Notes under the pieces: model-generated
Database searches by the model: none
The model's input: only the letters and a program-made list of their open reading frames with translations
What the model was told of the DNA's origin: nothing
Shown here: in pieces, positions 17,196-26,690 of the stretch
How the letters are laid out: each line of letters opens with the position of its first letter
Numbering within the stretch: the first letter of the stretch is position 1
Source: Leisingera sp. ANG-M1
GTDB lineage: Bacteria > Pseudomonadota > Alphaproteobacteria > Rhodobacterales > Rhodobacteraceae
Direction: 5' to 3'
Assembly (NCBI RefSeq): GCF_000813745.1
Contig: NZ_JWLC01000008.1
Location: forward strand, 62,001 to 126,000
DNA length: 64,000 bases
Program-made: the position numbers and the translations under genes

Positions 17196-18282
17196 GAAGC
17201 AGCAGTCCCAAGGTCAACAATATTGCGGCAGCAGGCGGCGCCCAGGCGGCAAGCGCCACCGGGATTTGCCCGTTCTCGCCAAGGATTTGCGCGAAATTGC
17301 GGATGAAATAAAGCCCGAATCCCAAAAGCACCGCCATCAGCACTGCCAGACCGGTGCCGCCAAAACGCGCGTGCCGCATGGTAAAGGAAGCGCCGACCAG
17401 CACCATGGCAATCAGGAACAGCGGCCGCGCCAGCTCCGCCTGATAGCGGACCTCATAGCGCTTGGTGGTGAAGCCGGCGGCTGAAAGCTCGCGGATGGTG
17501 GCGGGCAGATCATAGATCGAGATGCCGCTGGCGGTGCCCAGCGTGTCACGGATGCGGTCGGTGGTCAGCGTGGTTGGCAATTGCAGTTCATCGTGCTGCG
17601 CAGCGCCGGTCTCGGGGTTGATACCGGCTGCCAGCGGCCAGGATTTGGCGTTGGCCAGCACCCAGTTGCTGCCTTCCAGCCGGGCGCTTTCCGCGGTGAT
17701 GCGGCGCACTGGGCCGCCCGCAGTGGTGTAGCTGTGGATCGACACATCATGCAGGGTAATATCAGCAGCATCGCCGCTGTAGCCTTTGGCATGAATCACC
17801 GACTGGCCCTGAGCGCCGCCTTGGCGCAGCCACAGACCTTCACCGGACAGCGACAGCGCCGAGGGGCCGCCATTGTGATAGGTCTCGGCCAGATCCTGGT
17901 AGCGGTTGGCAGTGGCCGCCGCGATCGGGTTCAGCGTGGTGACGGCAAGACCGCCTATGGCAGCTGCCACCAGCACCGGCGCCGCCAGTGCCCGGATGCC
18001 GGAGCGGCCGATGGCGCGGGTCACCACCAGTTCACTGCTGCGGGCCAGGCCGACAAACAGCACGATGGTGGTCAGAATCATGATCAGCGGCAGGAACTCG
18101 CTGAGTGCCACCGGGATGTTCAGCAGCGTCAGCCCCAGCAGTTGCGCCAGGCTGAGGTCCAGCGCGTCAAAGCGGCGGATCTGCTCGTTCAGGTCGATCA
18201 GCACCACCAGTGTCATCAGCACTGCAACAATCACCAGGAACCATTGCAGAAAACGGCGGGCATAATAGAGGTCAAGTTTCAT
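17179..18282 (-). CDS. lptG: LPS export ABC transporter permease LptG
   Basis: The product is 367 residues. It is an inner-membrane subunit of the LptB2FG machine that pulls lipopolysaccharide out of the membrane. It starts MKLDLYYARRFLQWFLVIVA and has transmembrane helices near residues 10-35, 55-80, 95-120 and three more at the C-terminus (residues about 270-365), with the periplasmic jellyroll between them. ATG 18282 overlaps the lptF stop by four bases (ATGA). The lptF-lptG-lptD order places export and outer-membrane assembly in one transcript. Confidence 0.95.
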   Translation of the reverse strand: MKLDLYYARRFLQWFLVIVAVLMTLVVLIDLNEQIRRFDALDLSLAQLLGLTLLNIPVALSEFLPLIMILTTIVLFVGLARSSELVVTRAIGRSGIRALAAPVLVAAAIGGLAVTTLNPIAAATANRYQDLAETYHNGGPSALSLSGEGLWLRQGGAQGQSVIHAKGYSGDAADITLHDVSIHSYTTAGGPVRRITAESARLEGSNWVLANAKSWPLAAGINPETGAAQHDELQLPTTLTTDRIRDTLGTASGISIYDLPATIRELSAAGFTTKRYEVRYQAELARPLFLIAMVLVGASFTMRHARFGGTGLAVLMAVLLGFGLYFIRNFAQILGENGQIPVALAAWAPPAAAILLTLGLLLHAEDG

Positions 18283-19406
18283 GCGCTGACCTCCGGCGGC
18301 AGCGCCCGGGACCGTTTCGGCCGTGCCGCCAGGGTCAGGAAAATCAGCGCGACGGAAAGCCCCAGCAAGGTCGGCAGATAGATCAGCGGCCACAGGCCGG
18401 GGTCTTTCAGCACCGGTTCCGAGACCACTCCGCGCAGGCCTTCGACAAAGATCAGCACCACAAAGGCGAGGAAAGCCTGCCGCCAGACGCCGAACCGGGA
18501 AAACGTGCCCAGCATCAGCGAAGAGAAACCGATCAAGGCAACTGCGACGCAGACAAGGGCCCGGGCGAACCGAAGGTGGAGTTCCTCGGCCTGAGCGCCT
18601 GCCGAATAGCCGTCGCTGTTGGTGACGGCCTCGGTCCGGGTCATCAGCTCAAGACTGGGGATAGCGCGGATGTTGCGCGCGCGATTGTTAGCTTCGCGGG
18701 CCAGTGCGCTGATATCGTATGAGAAATCTGAGAAGAAAGTGGTCGAGAGCCGCTGCGTTTTGTTGTCCAGCCGCTGCGCCATGCCCTCAACCATGATCAG
18801 ATGCGCGCTGTCTCCTTCGCGGACCAGAAAGGCACGGGCGCCAGTGTAGGTCACGGTTATCTCCGGATCGCGGCGGTCCGACAGGAAGACGTCGTTCAGG
18901 GTGCCGTCCAGGTCGATTTGGCGGATGTAGAAGGTCACGCCCTCGGCCGGGTGCAGAAAGTCGCCTTCGCTCAGCAGCTTAGCAGTGATATTGCGCGACA
19001 CCTCGCTTTCACGCACTTCCAGCTGGCTGATCGAGGCGGGCAGCAAGTAATGGGTAAGGGCCGACATCATCAGCGCGGTGATCACGCCAAAGGCCAGGGC
19101 GGGGCGCGCCATCTGCCAGGGGCTGGTGCCGGTGGCGCGCAGCACGGTCAGCTCGCTTTCGCTGTTCAGACGGTTGGTGACCCAGACTGCGGCGCCGAAG
19201 GCTGCGATCGGCAGCACCATGCGGATCAGGTTTGGCAGGGCCAGCGCGGTGAATTCCAAGAACACCAGCGCGGATTGGCCGTTGCCGATCAGCCGGTCAA
19301 ACAGCACAACGGCCCGGTTGACCCAAAAGACGGCCACCAGGATCAGCGCAAAAAAGCCGAAAAAGAGCAGATATTGTGACAGCACATATCTGTCGTAGCG
19401 TGACAC
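18279..19406 (-). CDS. lptF: LPS export ABC transporter permease LptF
   Basis: The product is 375 residues. It is the partner permease of LptG. It begins SRYDRYVLSQYLLFFGFFALILVAVFW in part, has the usual three N-terminal helices, a periplasmic beta domain (residues about 120-265) and three C-terminal helices. The GTG at 19406 is taken as the start because it matches the family start (SR(Y/F)DRY) and has GGGGGA at a good distance; an in-frame ATG further up would add 38 residues with no homology support. pepA diverges from it, with 201 bases between the two starts. Confidence 0.93.
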   Translation of the reverse strand: MSRYDRYVLSQYLLFFGFFALILVAVFWVNRAVVLFDRLIGNGQSALVFLEFTALALPNLIRMVLPIAAFGAAVWVTNRLNSESELTVLRATGTSPWQMARPALAFGVITALMMSALTHYLLPASISQLEVRESEVSRNITAKLLSEGDFLHPAEGVTFYIRQIDLDGTLNDVFLSDRRDPEITVTYTGARAFLVREGDSAHLIMVEGMAQRLDNKTQRLSTTFFSDFSYDISALAREANNRARNIRAIPSLELMTRTEAVTNSDGYSAGAQAEELHLRFARALVCVAVALIGFSSLMLGTFSRFGVWRQAFLAFVVLIFVEGLRGVVSEPVLKDPGLWPLIYLPTLLGLSVALIFLTLAARPKRSRALPPEVSA

Positions 19407-19607
19407 CCGATCCCCCCAGATCTTGCCATTGTTATTTTCCGGGACCTTAGAGGATTTGATTGGCGGGGAAAACTGCATTCTCGTTTCCGGTGCAGGACCG
19501 GCGGCGGACCGCGGATGCAAAAGCCGTCAGGGCAGGTCTGGCCAACGGCGCCCGGGCAGGATACCTCTTGAGCCAACAATCAAGCGATATCAGCAGGAGA
19601 GAGTGGA

Positions 19608-21083
19608 ATGAGCAGCCTTACCCCGGTCCGTTTTGCCGAATACGATCCCAAAGCCCTGGCCGCAATGACCGGCTGCGTGGCGGTGATGGTGACTCCCGAG
19701 GGCAGCCTGGATCAGGCCGCACGCAGTGCCAACCGGCTCTCCAAGGGCGCTATTGCCCGGCTGATCGAATCGGAAGGTTTCAAAAAGGCCAAGACCGGCG
19801 ACGTGATTCCGCTGGCCTGGCCCGCAGGCATGCAGGCCGAGGCCTTGCTGGTTGCAGTACTGCCGCGCAAGCTCACTCCGGTGGAAGCGCGCCAGGCAGG
19901 CGCCAAGCTGGCCAAGGCGGCAGGCGGCAAACCGTTGACGGTGATGGCAGGCAGCATGAACAAGGCGGCCGACCTGACCATGGGCATTGCGCTGCGCGAC
20001 TACGGCTTTGACAACCACAAGTCCCCTAAGGAGGACAAACCTGCTGCGGAAGCGGTGATTGCGGCCAAATCCCCCGCTGATCTTGAGGCCGCTTGCACAC
20101 CGCTTTTAGCGGTGGCTGAAGGCGTGCATATGACCCGCGATCTGGTCAATGAGCCTGCGAACGTGCTGACCACCACCGAGTTCGCCCGCCGTATCGAAGA
20201 GATGAAAGACATCGGCCTGGAAGTCGAGGTTCTGGAAGAGGCCGAGCTGGAAAAGCTGGGCATGCGCACGCTCCTGAGCGTCGGGCAGGGATCGGACAGC
20301 CCTTCCAAGGTGGCGGTGATGCAGTGGAAGGGCGGCGCCAAGGATGCAGCCCCTCTCGCACTGGTCGGCAAGGGCGTGGTGTTCGACACCGGCGGTATCT
20401 CGCTGAAGCCTGCCGGCGGCATGGAAGACATGACCATGGACATGGGCGGTGCAGGCGTTGTGACCGGCACCATGAAGGCGCTGGCACTGCGCAAAGCCAA
20501 AGCAAATGTAGTCGGGCTGGTGGGGCTGGTTGAGAACATGCCCTCTGGCAATGCCACCCGCCCGGGCGATGTGGTGAAGTCGATGAAAGGCGACACGGTC
20601 GAAATCATCAACACCGACGCAGAGGGCCGCTTGGTGCTGTGCGATGTGCTGTGGTACGCGCAAGAGCGCTTCAAGCCGGCTGGCGTGATCGACCTGGCAA
20701 CCTTGACCGGTGCGATCATCATCGGGCTGGGACATGAGAACGCGGGTGTGTTCTCCAATGACGACGAACTGTGCAATGCCTTCCTGAAGGCAGCCAAGTC
20801 CGAGGACGAAGGCGCCTGGCGGATGCCCTTGGGCAAGGCCTATGACGATCAGCTGAAATCCCGCATTGCGGATATGAAGAACGTCGGCGGCCGCCCGGCG
20901 GGCTCGATCACCGCGGCGCAATTCCTGAAGCGCTTCATCAAGGACGGGATGCCCTGGATCCACTTGGATATTGCGGGGGTTGCCTCGGTGAAGTCCGAAA
21001 CCGCCTACGCGCCCAAAGGGGCCACCGGCTGGGGGGTGATGGCGCTGAACCGGCTGGTCGCGGATAAGTTCGAGTCGGAATAA
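19608..21083 (+). CDS. pepA: Leucyl aminopeptidase (M17)
   Basis: The product is 491 residues. This cytosolic dizinc/manganese aminopeptidase trims N-terminal residues from peptides. The C-terminal catalytic domain carries LVGKGVVFDTGGISLKP, the MTMDMGGAGVVTGTMKAL region and the hallmark NTDAEGRLVLCD. GCAGGAGAGA precedes the ATG. holC follows after six bases, as in many proteobacteria where pepA and holC form an operon. Confidence 0.97.
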   Translation: MSSLTPVRFAEYDPKALAAMTGCVAVMVTPEGSLDQAARSANRLSKGAIARLIESEGFKKAKTGDVIPLAWPAGMQAEALLVAVLPRKLTPVEARQAGAKLAKAAGGKPLTVMAGSMNKAADLTMGIALRDYGFDNHKSPKEDKPAAEAVIAAKSPADLEAACTPLLAVAEGVHMTRDLVNEPANVLTTTEFARRIEEMKDIGLEVEVLEEAELEKLGMRTLLSVGQGSDSPSKVAVMQWKGGAKDAAPLALVGKGVVFDTGGISLKPAGGMEDMTMDMGGAGVVTGTMKALALRKAKANVVGLVGLVENMPSGNATRPGDVVKSMKGDTVEIINTDAEGRLVLCDVLWYAQERFKPAGVIDLATLTGAIIIGLGHENAGVFSNDDELCNAFLKAAKSEDEGAWRMPLGKAYDDQLKSRIADMKNVGGRPAGSITAAQFLKRFIKDGMPWIHLDIAGVASVKSETAYAPKGATGWGVMALNRLVADKFESE

Positions 21084-21089
21084 ACGCCG

Positions 21090-21548
21090 ATGGGGGCTGC
21101 CTACTTCTATCATCTGACCCGCGGGCCGCTGGAGGAGACCTTGCCGGTGCTCCTGGGCAAGGCGCGCGGGGCAGGCTGGCGCATCGCAGTGCGCGGGCGC
21201 GATCCCGAGCGCCTCGCCTGGCTGGATGACCGCCTGTGGCTGGGGCCGGAGGAGAGTTTTCTGGCCCATGGCCTGGCGGGCGGCCCCCATGATGCGCTGC
21301 AACCGGTGCTGCTGACGGCAGGGCCGGAGGCGGCGAATGAGCCTGATTGCGTGATGGCGGTGGATGGCGCCGCAGTCACCCCGGAGGAGGTGCAGGCGCT
21401 GCAGCGGGTTTGCATCTTGTTCGACGGCACCGATCCGGACGCGGTCCAGCATGCCCGCGGCCAATGGAAAAGCCTGACCGATGCGGGCTGTTCCGCCCAG
21501 TACTGGTCGGAGGAAAGCGGCCGCTGGGAAAAGAAGGCCGAAAAATAG
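21090..21548 (+). CDS. holC: DNA polymerase III subunit chi
   Basis: The product is 152 residues. HolC links the clamp loader to single-strand binding protein at the replication fork. The family is visible from AYFYHLTRGPLEETLPVLLGKA, WRIAVRGRDPERLAWLDDRLW, ESFLAHGLAGG and RVCILFDGTDPDAVQHARGQW. Its place six bases after pepA supports the call. Confidence 0.92.
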   Translation: MGAAYFYHLTRGPLEETLPVLLGKARGAGWRIAVRGRDPERLAWLDDRLWLGPEESFLAHGLAGGPHDALQPVLLTAGPEAANEPDCVMAVDGAAVTPEEVQALQRVCILFDGTDPDAVQHARGQWKSLTDAGCSAQYWSEESGRWEKKAEK

Positions 21549-21689
21549 CCCGTAAGCCCTCGGCTTTCGGCGGTTTTCTGCCAATTCCATTCAGATTTGT
21601 TTCAATTGTGCAGGAAACGCTCGCCTGAAACGCGCTTCCGCAGTATTGCTCCCCGCCAAAAGAACAAGACGACTGGGGGACAGATCACC

Positions 21690-22235
21690 ATGAAGCGTGC
21701 GTTTTCGCGGGCGCGGCGGTTGCCGCTTGTTGCAGCTGGGCTGCTGATCCTGGCCAATTGCGCAGGCCAGAACAGCGGATCGGTCAGCCGGGCGGAGGTC
21801 GAGGCCGAGCGCCTGGAGTATGCCGTGAGCCAAGTGGAAAACCTGCAGTCCAGTGGCAAGCGTGTCTGGTGCGTGCCTTTTGCCCGCAATGCCAGCGGTA
21901 TCGAGATCTACGGCAACGCCAAGACCTGGTGGGGACAGGCGGAGGGCCAGTTTGCGCGCGGGCAGGAACCGCAGGCCGGCGCGGTAATGGCCTTCAGCGC
22001 GACCCGCAGCAACCCGCTGGGCCATGTGGCGGTGGTGTCCAAGGTTGAAGACACCCGTCGGATCGAGGTCAACCACGCCAACTGGCACCGCAACAAAGTG
22101 TCTTTGGGCATGGCGGTGATTGATGTCTCTGAAGAAAACGACTGGTCCGAGGTGCGGCTGGAAAGCAACCCGGGCGCCTTCGGCCGGGTTTATCCGGTCT
22201 CCGGTTTTATCATGCCGTCTTTGGAAGACGGCTGA
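21690..22235 (+). CDS. CHAP-domain lipoprotein
   Basis: The product is 181 residues. The leader ends in the lipobox ILANC (Cys at about residue 27), predicting attachment to the envelope. The CHAP (Cys/His amidohydrolase-peptidase) domain has the catalytic Cys in KRVWCVPFARN and His in NPLGHVAVVSKVE, with ARGQEPQAGAVMAF between them. Such proteins cut peptidoglycan peptides. GGGGGA lies ten bases before the ATG. It stands alone after holC. Confidence 0.85.
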   Translation: MKRAFSRARRLPLVAAGLLILANCAGQNSGSVSRAEVEAERLEYAVSQVENLQSSGKRVWCVPFARNASGIEIYGNAKTWWGQAEGQFARGQEPQAGAVMAFSATRSNPLGHVAVVSKVEDTRRIEVNHANWHRNKVSLGMAVIDVSEENDWSEVRLESNPGAFGRVYPVSGFIMPSLEDG

Positions 22236-22373
22236 AACAAAGGGGAGGGGCGCTGCCCCTTTTGGCCTGCGGCCAATTCACCCCGGGATATTTTCAGCCA
22301 GATGAATAAAGGATCCAGTGCTTTTTGGGGTCCCCAATACTCCCGCCTGAGGCATGGGCCGCAAGGCCCGGCT
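22236..22373. repeat. Intergenic gap with dispersed motif, copy 3
   Basis: These 138 bases separate convergent genes. CCCCGGGATATTTTCAGCC AGATGAATAAAGG at 22281-22312 is a weaker copy of the dispersed motif seen at 12768-12802. Nothing else is evident. Confidence 0.5.
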
Positions 22374-22955
22374 TCAGCGGGTCAGAACCAGCGCACCGTT
22401 GCGGATTTCGATGCTCGACCAGCGCTGCAGGTAGCCCATTCCCAAAAGCGACTGCTCCAGTTCCCCTTGATTGACCCAGACGCGCACGTCTTTGTCGGTA
22501 ATGCCGCCAAGCGAAATTTCGTCTATCCAGACTGAGGCAGTGCGCACTTCGCCATTAGCGGTGCGGGCGCGGCCCAAGTAAGCAAGGTTCTCGGTGTCGA
22601 TCCCGGCACGTGTCGCGTCGGCAGCGTTAAGCACAACCTGGCTGGCGCCGGTATCCACCAGGAACTCGATCGCCTTGCCGTTCACATCCAGCGTCAGGTA
22701 GTAGTGCCCGTCCGGCGACCGCGGCACCTCGACCCGGCCGGCATCCACGGCAACGCTTTGCTGCGGACGGACGGTCTGGCGGATATCTTCCCATAGGCCG
22801 TAAGACGCGATGACGCCGAGGAAAATGAAGCCCCAGACGGCAAACATCTGCAGGGTTTTGCCAATGCTTTGGCGGTTCTGCACAAAGACCCATGATCCGA
22901 CTGCAATCAGCAGCAGCACCAGGTAGACAAATCTGCCGATCTCATATTCGCCCAT
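22374..22955 (-). CDS. Membrane-anchored retropepsin-like aspartic protease
   Basis: The product is 193 residues. Two N-terminal hydrophobic segments (residues about 7-24 and 33-52) anchor it in the inner membrane. The C-terminal part is a single-lobe aspartic protease of the bacterial clan AA family, with the catalytic DTGAS in IEFLVDTGASQVVLNAADA and a second hydrophobic strand LLGMGYLQRW. Like retroviral protease it should work as a dimer. The substrate is unknown. AGGAGG is seven bases before the ATG. Confidence 0.88.
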   Translation of the reverse strand: MGEYEIGRFVYLVLLLIAVGSWVFVQNRQSIGKTLQMFAVWGFIFLGVIASYGLWEDIRQTVRPQQSVAVDAGRVEVPRSPDGHYYLTLDVNGKAIEFLVDTGASQVVLNAADATRAGIDTENLAYLGRARTANGEVRTASVWIDEISLGGITDKDVRVWVNQGELEQSLLGMGYLQRWSSIEIRNGALVLTR

Positions 22956-22999
22956 CTGCTCACCTCCTGATATAAATGTAGGCGGGCCGGGGCGTTATG

Positions 23000-23620
23000 C
23001 TAGCCGGCAAAGCCAAAAGCGCGCAGCCCGTCGAGCACAAACTGCACCGAGAGCGCGGCCAGCAGCATGCCCAGAAGACGGGTCACAACGGTGATGCCGG
23101 TTTTGCCGAGCAGGCGTTCGAACAGGCCGGAAAACAGGCACATCACCAGAAGGATCGCCAGCACCGCCGCCACCACGCCCATGACCATGGCAAAACCTGC
23201 CAGCCCGGGCTGCTGGCCCGCCAGCAGGATCACCGTAGCGATGGAGCCGGGGCCGGCAATCAGCGGGATCGCCAGAGGGAAAATCGAGGGATCGTCGAAG
23301 TCATCCTCTTCGCTGCGGTCTTCGCGCCGTTTATTGCGGCGTTCAAACAGCATGTCGAGCGCGGTGAGGAACAAGAGGATGCCGCCGGCCACCCGGAACG
23401 CAGGCATGGAAATGCCAATAAAACCCAGAACCGCCTCGCCCAGGGCTGCAAACAGAGCCAGCAGCACCGCGGCGGTGATGGTGGCCCGCAGCGCGATGGC
23501 GCGGCGGCGGGCCGGCGGCATGCCTTGGGTCAGCGCGATGAAGATCGGTGTGAGGCCAATCGGATCGATAATCACAAACAGCGTCACAAAGGATGTGATC
23601 AGTAATGCGGTGTCGATCAT
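23000..23620 (-). CDS. MarC family integral membrane protein
   Basis: The product is 206 residues with six hydrophobic helices. The MarC/UPF0056 signature is clear in FVIIDPIGLTPIFIALTQG, AGGILLFLTALDMLF and PLAIPLIAGPGSIATVILLA. Despite the name, its transport role is not settled. The ATG overlaps the stop of the ABC-F gene by four bases. Confidence 0.93.
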   Translation of the reverse strand: MIDTALLITSFVTLFVIIDPIGLTPIFIALTQGMPPARRRAIALRATITAAVLLALFAALGEAVLGFIGISMPAFRVAGGILLFLTALDMLFERRNKRREDRSEEDDFDDPSIFPLAIPLIAGPGSIATVILLAGQQPGLAGFAMVMGVVAAVLAILLVMCLFSGLFERLLGKTGITVVTRLLGMLLAALSVQFVLDGLRAFGFAG

Positions 23621-25473
23621 TGCGCCTCAGCCTGCTCCAGCTTCTCCAGCGCCTCCATCCACAGGCCCTCGGCCCGTTCCAGCGCTTCCAGGCATTCAGC
23701 GTGTTTCTTCTGCCAGACTTCGATGTCGGCGGCCTTGCCCGGTTCATACAGGCTAGGGTCGGCGAGTTTTTCGTCAAGCTTTTCACGCATTTCGCTGAGC
23801 TTTTCGACGCGTGCCTCGGATTTGCGCACCTCAGAGCGCAAGCCCAGCAGCACATCGCGGGAGGCACGCTTGGGTTTGGCAGGCTTCGGCGCCTCTGCCT
23901 TGGACGCGGGTTTGTCGCGTGCCAGCAGCAGCGCGCGGTAGCTCTCCAGGTCGCCTTCGTAGGGTTTGACTGTGCCCCCGGAGACCAGCCACAGGCGGTC
24001 GGCCACCAGGCTGAGCAGGTGCATATCGTGGCTGACCAGAATGACCGCACCGGAGTAAGCGGTCAGCGCCTCGACCAGCGCTTCGCGGCTTTCGATGTCC
24101 AGGTGGTTGGTCGGTTCGTCGAGGATCAACATATGCGGGGCGTCGATGGTGGCGGTCAGCAGGCTGAGCCGCGCCTTCTGGCCGCCCGACAGCCGCCCGA
24201 CCTCGGTTTCCGCCTGCGCGGCGCCAAGGCCAAAGCCTGCGAGCCGCGCGCGCAGCTTGGCCGGTGCCTCATCCGGGCGCAGGCGGCGCAGGTGGTCGAT
24301 CGGGGTTTCGTCCACATAGAGCTCATCCACCTGATGCTGAGCGAAATAGCCGATGCGCAGTTTGGAAGAGCGGGTCATCTTGCCCGACATCAAAGGCAGC
24401 CGGTCGGCCAGCAGTTTCGACAGCGTTGACTTGCCCTGGCCGTTTTTTCCCAGCAGCGCGATGCGGTCGTCCTGGTCAATCCGCAGGTTCAGCCGTTTCA
24501 GGATTTCCGTGTCGCCATAGCCGGTTGTGCCGCCTTCCAGATGGATGATCGGCGGCGACATCTCTTCCGGCTCGGGGAAGGTGAAAGCTCGCAGCGCCGC
24601 CTCCTGCGGGGTGGTGATCGGCTTCATCTTGGCGATCATTTTCAGGCGCGACTGGGCCTGCACCGCCTTGGTGGCCTTGGCGCGGAATCTGTCGACAAAG
24701 CTTTGCAGATGGGCGCGGCGGGCTTCCTGCTTCTTGGCCTCAGCCTGGGCCGCCAGAATGCGGGCGGCGCGGGTCTCGGCGAATGTGTCGTAGGGGCCTT
24801 GGTAAAGCGTGAGCTTCTTGTCCTCCAGGTGCAGGATCGCGCCAACAGCACGGTTTAGAAGTCCGCGGTCGTGGCTAACGATCAGCACAGTGTGCGGGTA
24901 CTTCGCCAGATAGCTTTCCAGCCACAAAGCGCCCTCAAGGTCGAGGTAGTTGGTGGGTTCGTCCAACAGCAGCAGATCGGGCTGGGCAAACAGGACAGCC
25001 GCCAGCGCCACCCGCATCCGCCAGCCGCCGGAGAAATCGGCGCAGGGGCGTTTCTGGTCTTCGTCATCAAAGCCCAGTCCCTTGAGGATGGAGGAGGCGC
25101 GCGCCTCGGCAGACCAGGCACCGATATCGGAGAGCCTTGTCTGGATCTCGGCAATCCGGGCGGCGTCGGTGGCGGTCTCTGCCTCGGCCATCAGGGAGGA
25201 GCGTTCGGTGTCGGCAGCCAGGACCGTATCCACCAGCGAAACGTCCGACGCCGGGGCTTCCTGCGCAACGCCGCCGATGAGGGCTTTGGAGGGCAGGGAG
25301 ATGCTGCCGGTCTCCAGCGCGAGTTCGCCCCGGATCAGCCGGAACAGGGTGGTCTTGCCGGTGCCGTTGCGCCCGACCAGGCCGACCTTGTGGCCGGTGG
25401 GAATGGTGGCGGAGGCGCCCTCGATAAGCGGGCGGCCTTCAACCGAATAGGTGATGTCCTGAATGCGTAACAT
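23617..25473 (-). CDS. ABC-F family ATPase
   Basis: The product is 618 residues with two ABC modules and no membrane domain, as in the ABC-F translation factors. Walker A motifs are GLVGRNGTGKTT and ALLGKNGQGKST, signature motifs are FSGGWRMRVALA and LSGGQKARLSLL, and Walker B motifs are LLLLDEPTNYLD and MLILDEPTNHLD. A charged inter-domain linker (KKQEARRAHLQSF) and a C-terminal coiled coil (residues about 540-618) are present, as in the Uup/YheS branch. These proteins bind the ribosome and rescue or regulate it. ATG 25473 (MLRIQDITY) is the family start. Confidence 0.94.
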   Translation of the reverse strand: MLRIQDITYSVEGRPLIEGASATIPTGHKVGLVGRNGTGKTTLFRLIRGELALETGSISLPSKALIGGVAQEAPASDVSLVDTVLAADTERSSLMAEAETATDAARIAEIQTRLSDIGAWSAEARASSILKGLGFDDEDQKRPCADFSGGWRMRVALAAVLFAQPDLLLLDEPTNYLDLEGALWLESYLAKYPHTVLIVSHDRGLLNRAVGAILHLEDKKLTLYQGPYDTFAETRAARILAAQAEAKKQEARRAHLQSFVDRFRAKATKAVQAQSRLKMIAKMKPITTPQEAALRAFTFPEPEEMSPPIIHLEGGTTGYGDTEILKRLNLRIDQDDRIALLGKNGQGKSTLSKLLADRLPLMSGKMTRSSKLRIGYFAQHQVDELYVDETPIDHLRRLRPDEAPAKLRARLAGFGLGAAQAETEVGRLSGGQKARLSLLTATIDAPHMLILDEPTNHLDIESREALVEALTAYSGAVILVSHDMHLLSLVADRLWLVSGGTVKPYEGDLESYRALLLARDKPASKAEAPKPAKPKRASRDVLLGLRSEVRKSEARVEKLSEMREKLDEKLADPSLYEPGKAADIEVWQKKHAECLEALERAEGLWMEALEKLEQAEAQ

Positions 25474-25523
25474 GATCAGCGGTGTGGCCCAGGTGCCGGG
25501 GGCTGTCAATCAGGGCTGCACGC

Positions 25524-25555
25524 TTCCTCTTGCCAAAAATATCCCCGCCGGAGGC
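25524..25555. repeat. Dispersed intergenic motif, copy 4
   Basis: TTCCTCTTGCC, AAAAATATCCCCGCC and GGAGGC read in order are the reverse complement of the motif at 12768-12802. It lies between the divergent ABC-F and ndk genes and is followed by the GC-rich palindrome GCGCGCCTGCGCGC. Confidence 0.6.
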
Positions 25556-25674
25556 ACGCGCGCCTGCGCGCGTCCTGAAAACGTCTTCCCAAGCGCGTCC
25601 AGCCATGTTACGCGGCGCGCGGAGTTTCCGGCCCGGGCGTTTGGCCCGCGGCCCATCAATCAGGAGAATGCCAA

Positions 25675-26097
25675 ATGGCTCTGGAACGCACTTTCTCGAT
25701 CATCAAGCCCGATGCAACCCGCCGCAACCTGACCGGCGCAATCAACGCCAAGTTTGAAGAAGCCGGCCTGCGCGTTGTGGCGCAGAAGCGCATCCACCTG
25801 ACCAAAGCGCAGGCAGGCGAGTTCTACAAAGTGCACGCCGAGCGTCCGTTCTACGACGAACTCTGCGAATTCATGGCTTCCGCGCCGATCGTTGCTCAGG
25901 TCCTGGAAGGCGAAAACGCCATTGCCAAGAACCGCGAAGTGATGGGCGCCACCAACCCGGCAGACGCCGCGGCCGGCACCATCCGCGCCGAGTTCGCTGA
26001 ATCGGTTGGCGAAAACTCTGTGCACGGTTCCGACGCTCCGGAAACCGCTGCTGTGGAAATCGCCTACTTCTTCTCCGGCCTCGAGCTGGTCGGCTAA
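25675..26097 (+). CDS. ndk: Nucleoside diphosphate kinase
   Basis: The product is 140 residues. It transfers the gamma phosphate between nucleoside tri- and diphosphates through the phosphohistidine H117 (ENSVHGSD). Other family segments are [14 protein letters not shown] and [15 protein letters not shown]. Its codons are strongly GC-biased at the third position, as expected for a highly expressed housekeeping gene. A strong terminator follows. Confidence 0.98.
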   Translation: MALERTFSIIKPDATRRNLTGAINAKFEEAGLRVVAQKRIHLTKAQAGEFYKVHAERPFYDELCEFMASAPIVAQVLEGENAIAKNREVMGATNPADAAAGTIRAEFAESVGENSVHGSDAPETAAVEIAYFFSGLELVG

Positions 26098-26122
26098 GCA
26101 ATCCGCTTACCGGAAGAGTTTG

Positions 26123-26148
26123 GGCCGTCCCTTTTGGGGCGGCCTTTT
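26123..26148 (+). terminator. Intrinsic terminator after ndk
   Basis: GGGCCGTCCC and GGGGCGGCC pair around a TTTT loop and run into TTTTCT. It lies 26 bases after the ndk stop and may also serve the convergent TfoX-like gene. Confidence 0.8.
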
Positions 26149-26159
26149 CTGTTGGGAAT

Positions 26160-26522
26160 TCAGCGCGGCGCCGGCTCGCATAGTTTCAAGTCCGCAGGCG
26201 TGGCGCGCACGCCGATGGCGTCCAGCTCCGACAGCAGCTTCGAACTGTGCTGAGGGCGGACATCAGCCTTGATCATGTCGAACCGCTTGCGAAGCTCTTC
26301 CTTTTCCTTGCCTTTGCAATCGTTCCAGGGCCGCCCCTGCAGCGCCATCACCAGAACGTAGTAGCCGATGAAATGCGGCCGGGTGCCGGATAGCAGCAAT
26401 TTGCTATAAGCCGCGTCGGCACCAATGGCGCGCAGCTCCTCGGCAGAAGAAATCCCTGCACGGTGGCAGGCTTCCTCGTAAGCAGGGCCCAGGTTGCGGA
26501 TGGAGGAAATGCTTGTGTTCAT
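26160..26522 (-). CDS. TfoX/Sxy C-terminal-domain protein
   Basis: The product is 120 residues. The region SIRNLGPAYEEACHRAGISSAEELRAIGADAAY (quoted only for its spacing) is the helix-hairpin-like C-terminal domain of TfoX/Sxy, the competence regulator. The N-terminal TfoX domain is absent, and the rest (HFIGYYVLVMALQGRPWND) is the usual stand-alone form. Whether it affects competence in this organism is unknown. Confidence 0.8.
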   Translation of the reverse strand: MNTSISSIRNLGPAYEEACHRAGISSAEELRAIGADAAYSKLLLSGTRPHFIGYYVLVMALQGRPWNDCKGKEKEELRKRFDMIKADVRPQHSSKLLSELDAIGVRATPADLKLCEPAPR

Positions 26523-26690
26523 GTTTTGTTTCTAGCGCCTCCCTAAGCTTTTGTCACGCAGCATTCCGTGCGGTGCGTTAATCGCGCAAAGGCTGCTTTG
26601 ACGCTGGGTTCGCGGCTGTAATGCTGGATTGACAGTCGCATTCTCAGCGCAAAGCTGGAGGGGCAATGAGAAGCATCAGGGGGAGTTGTG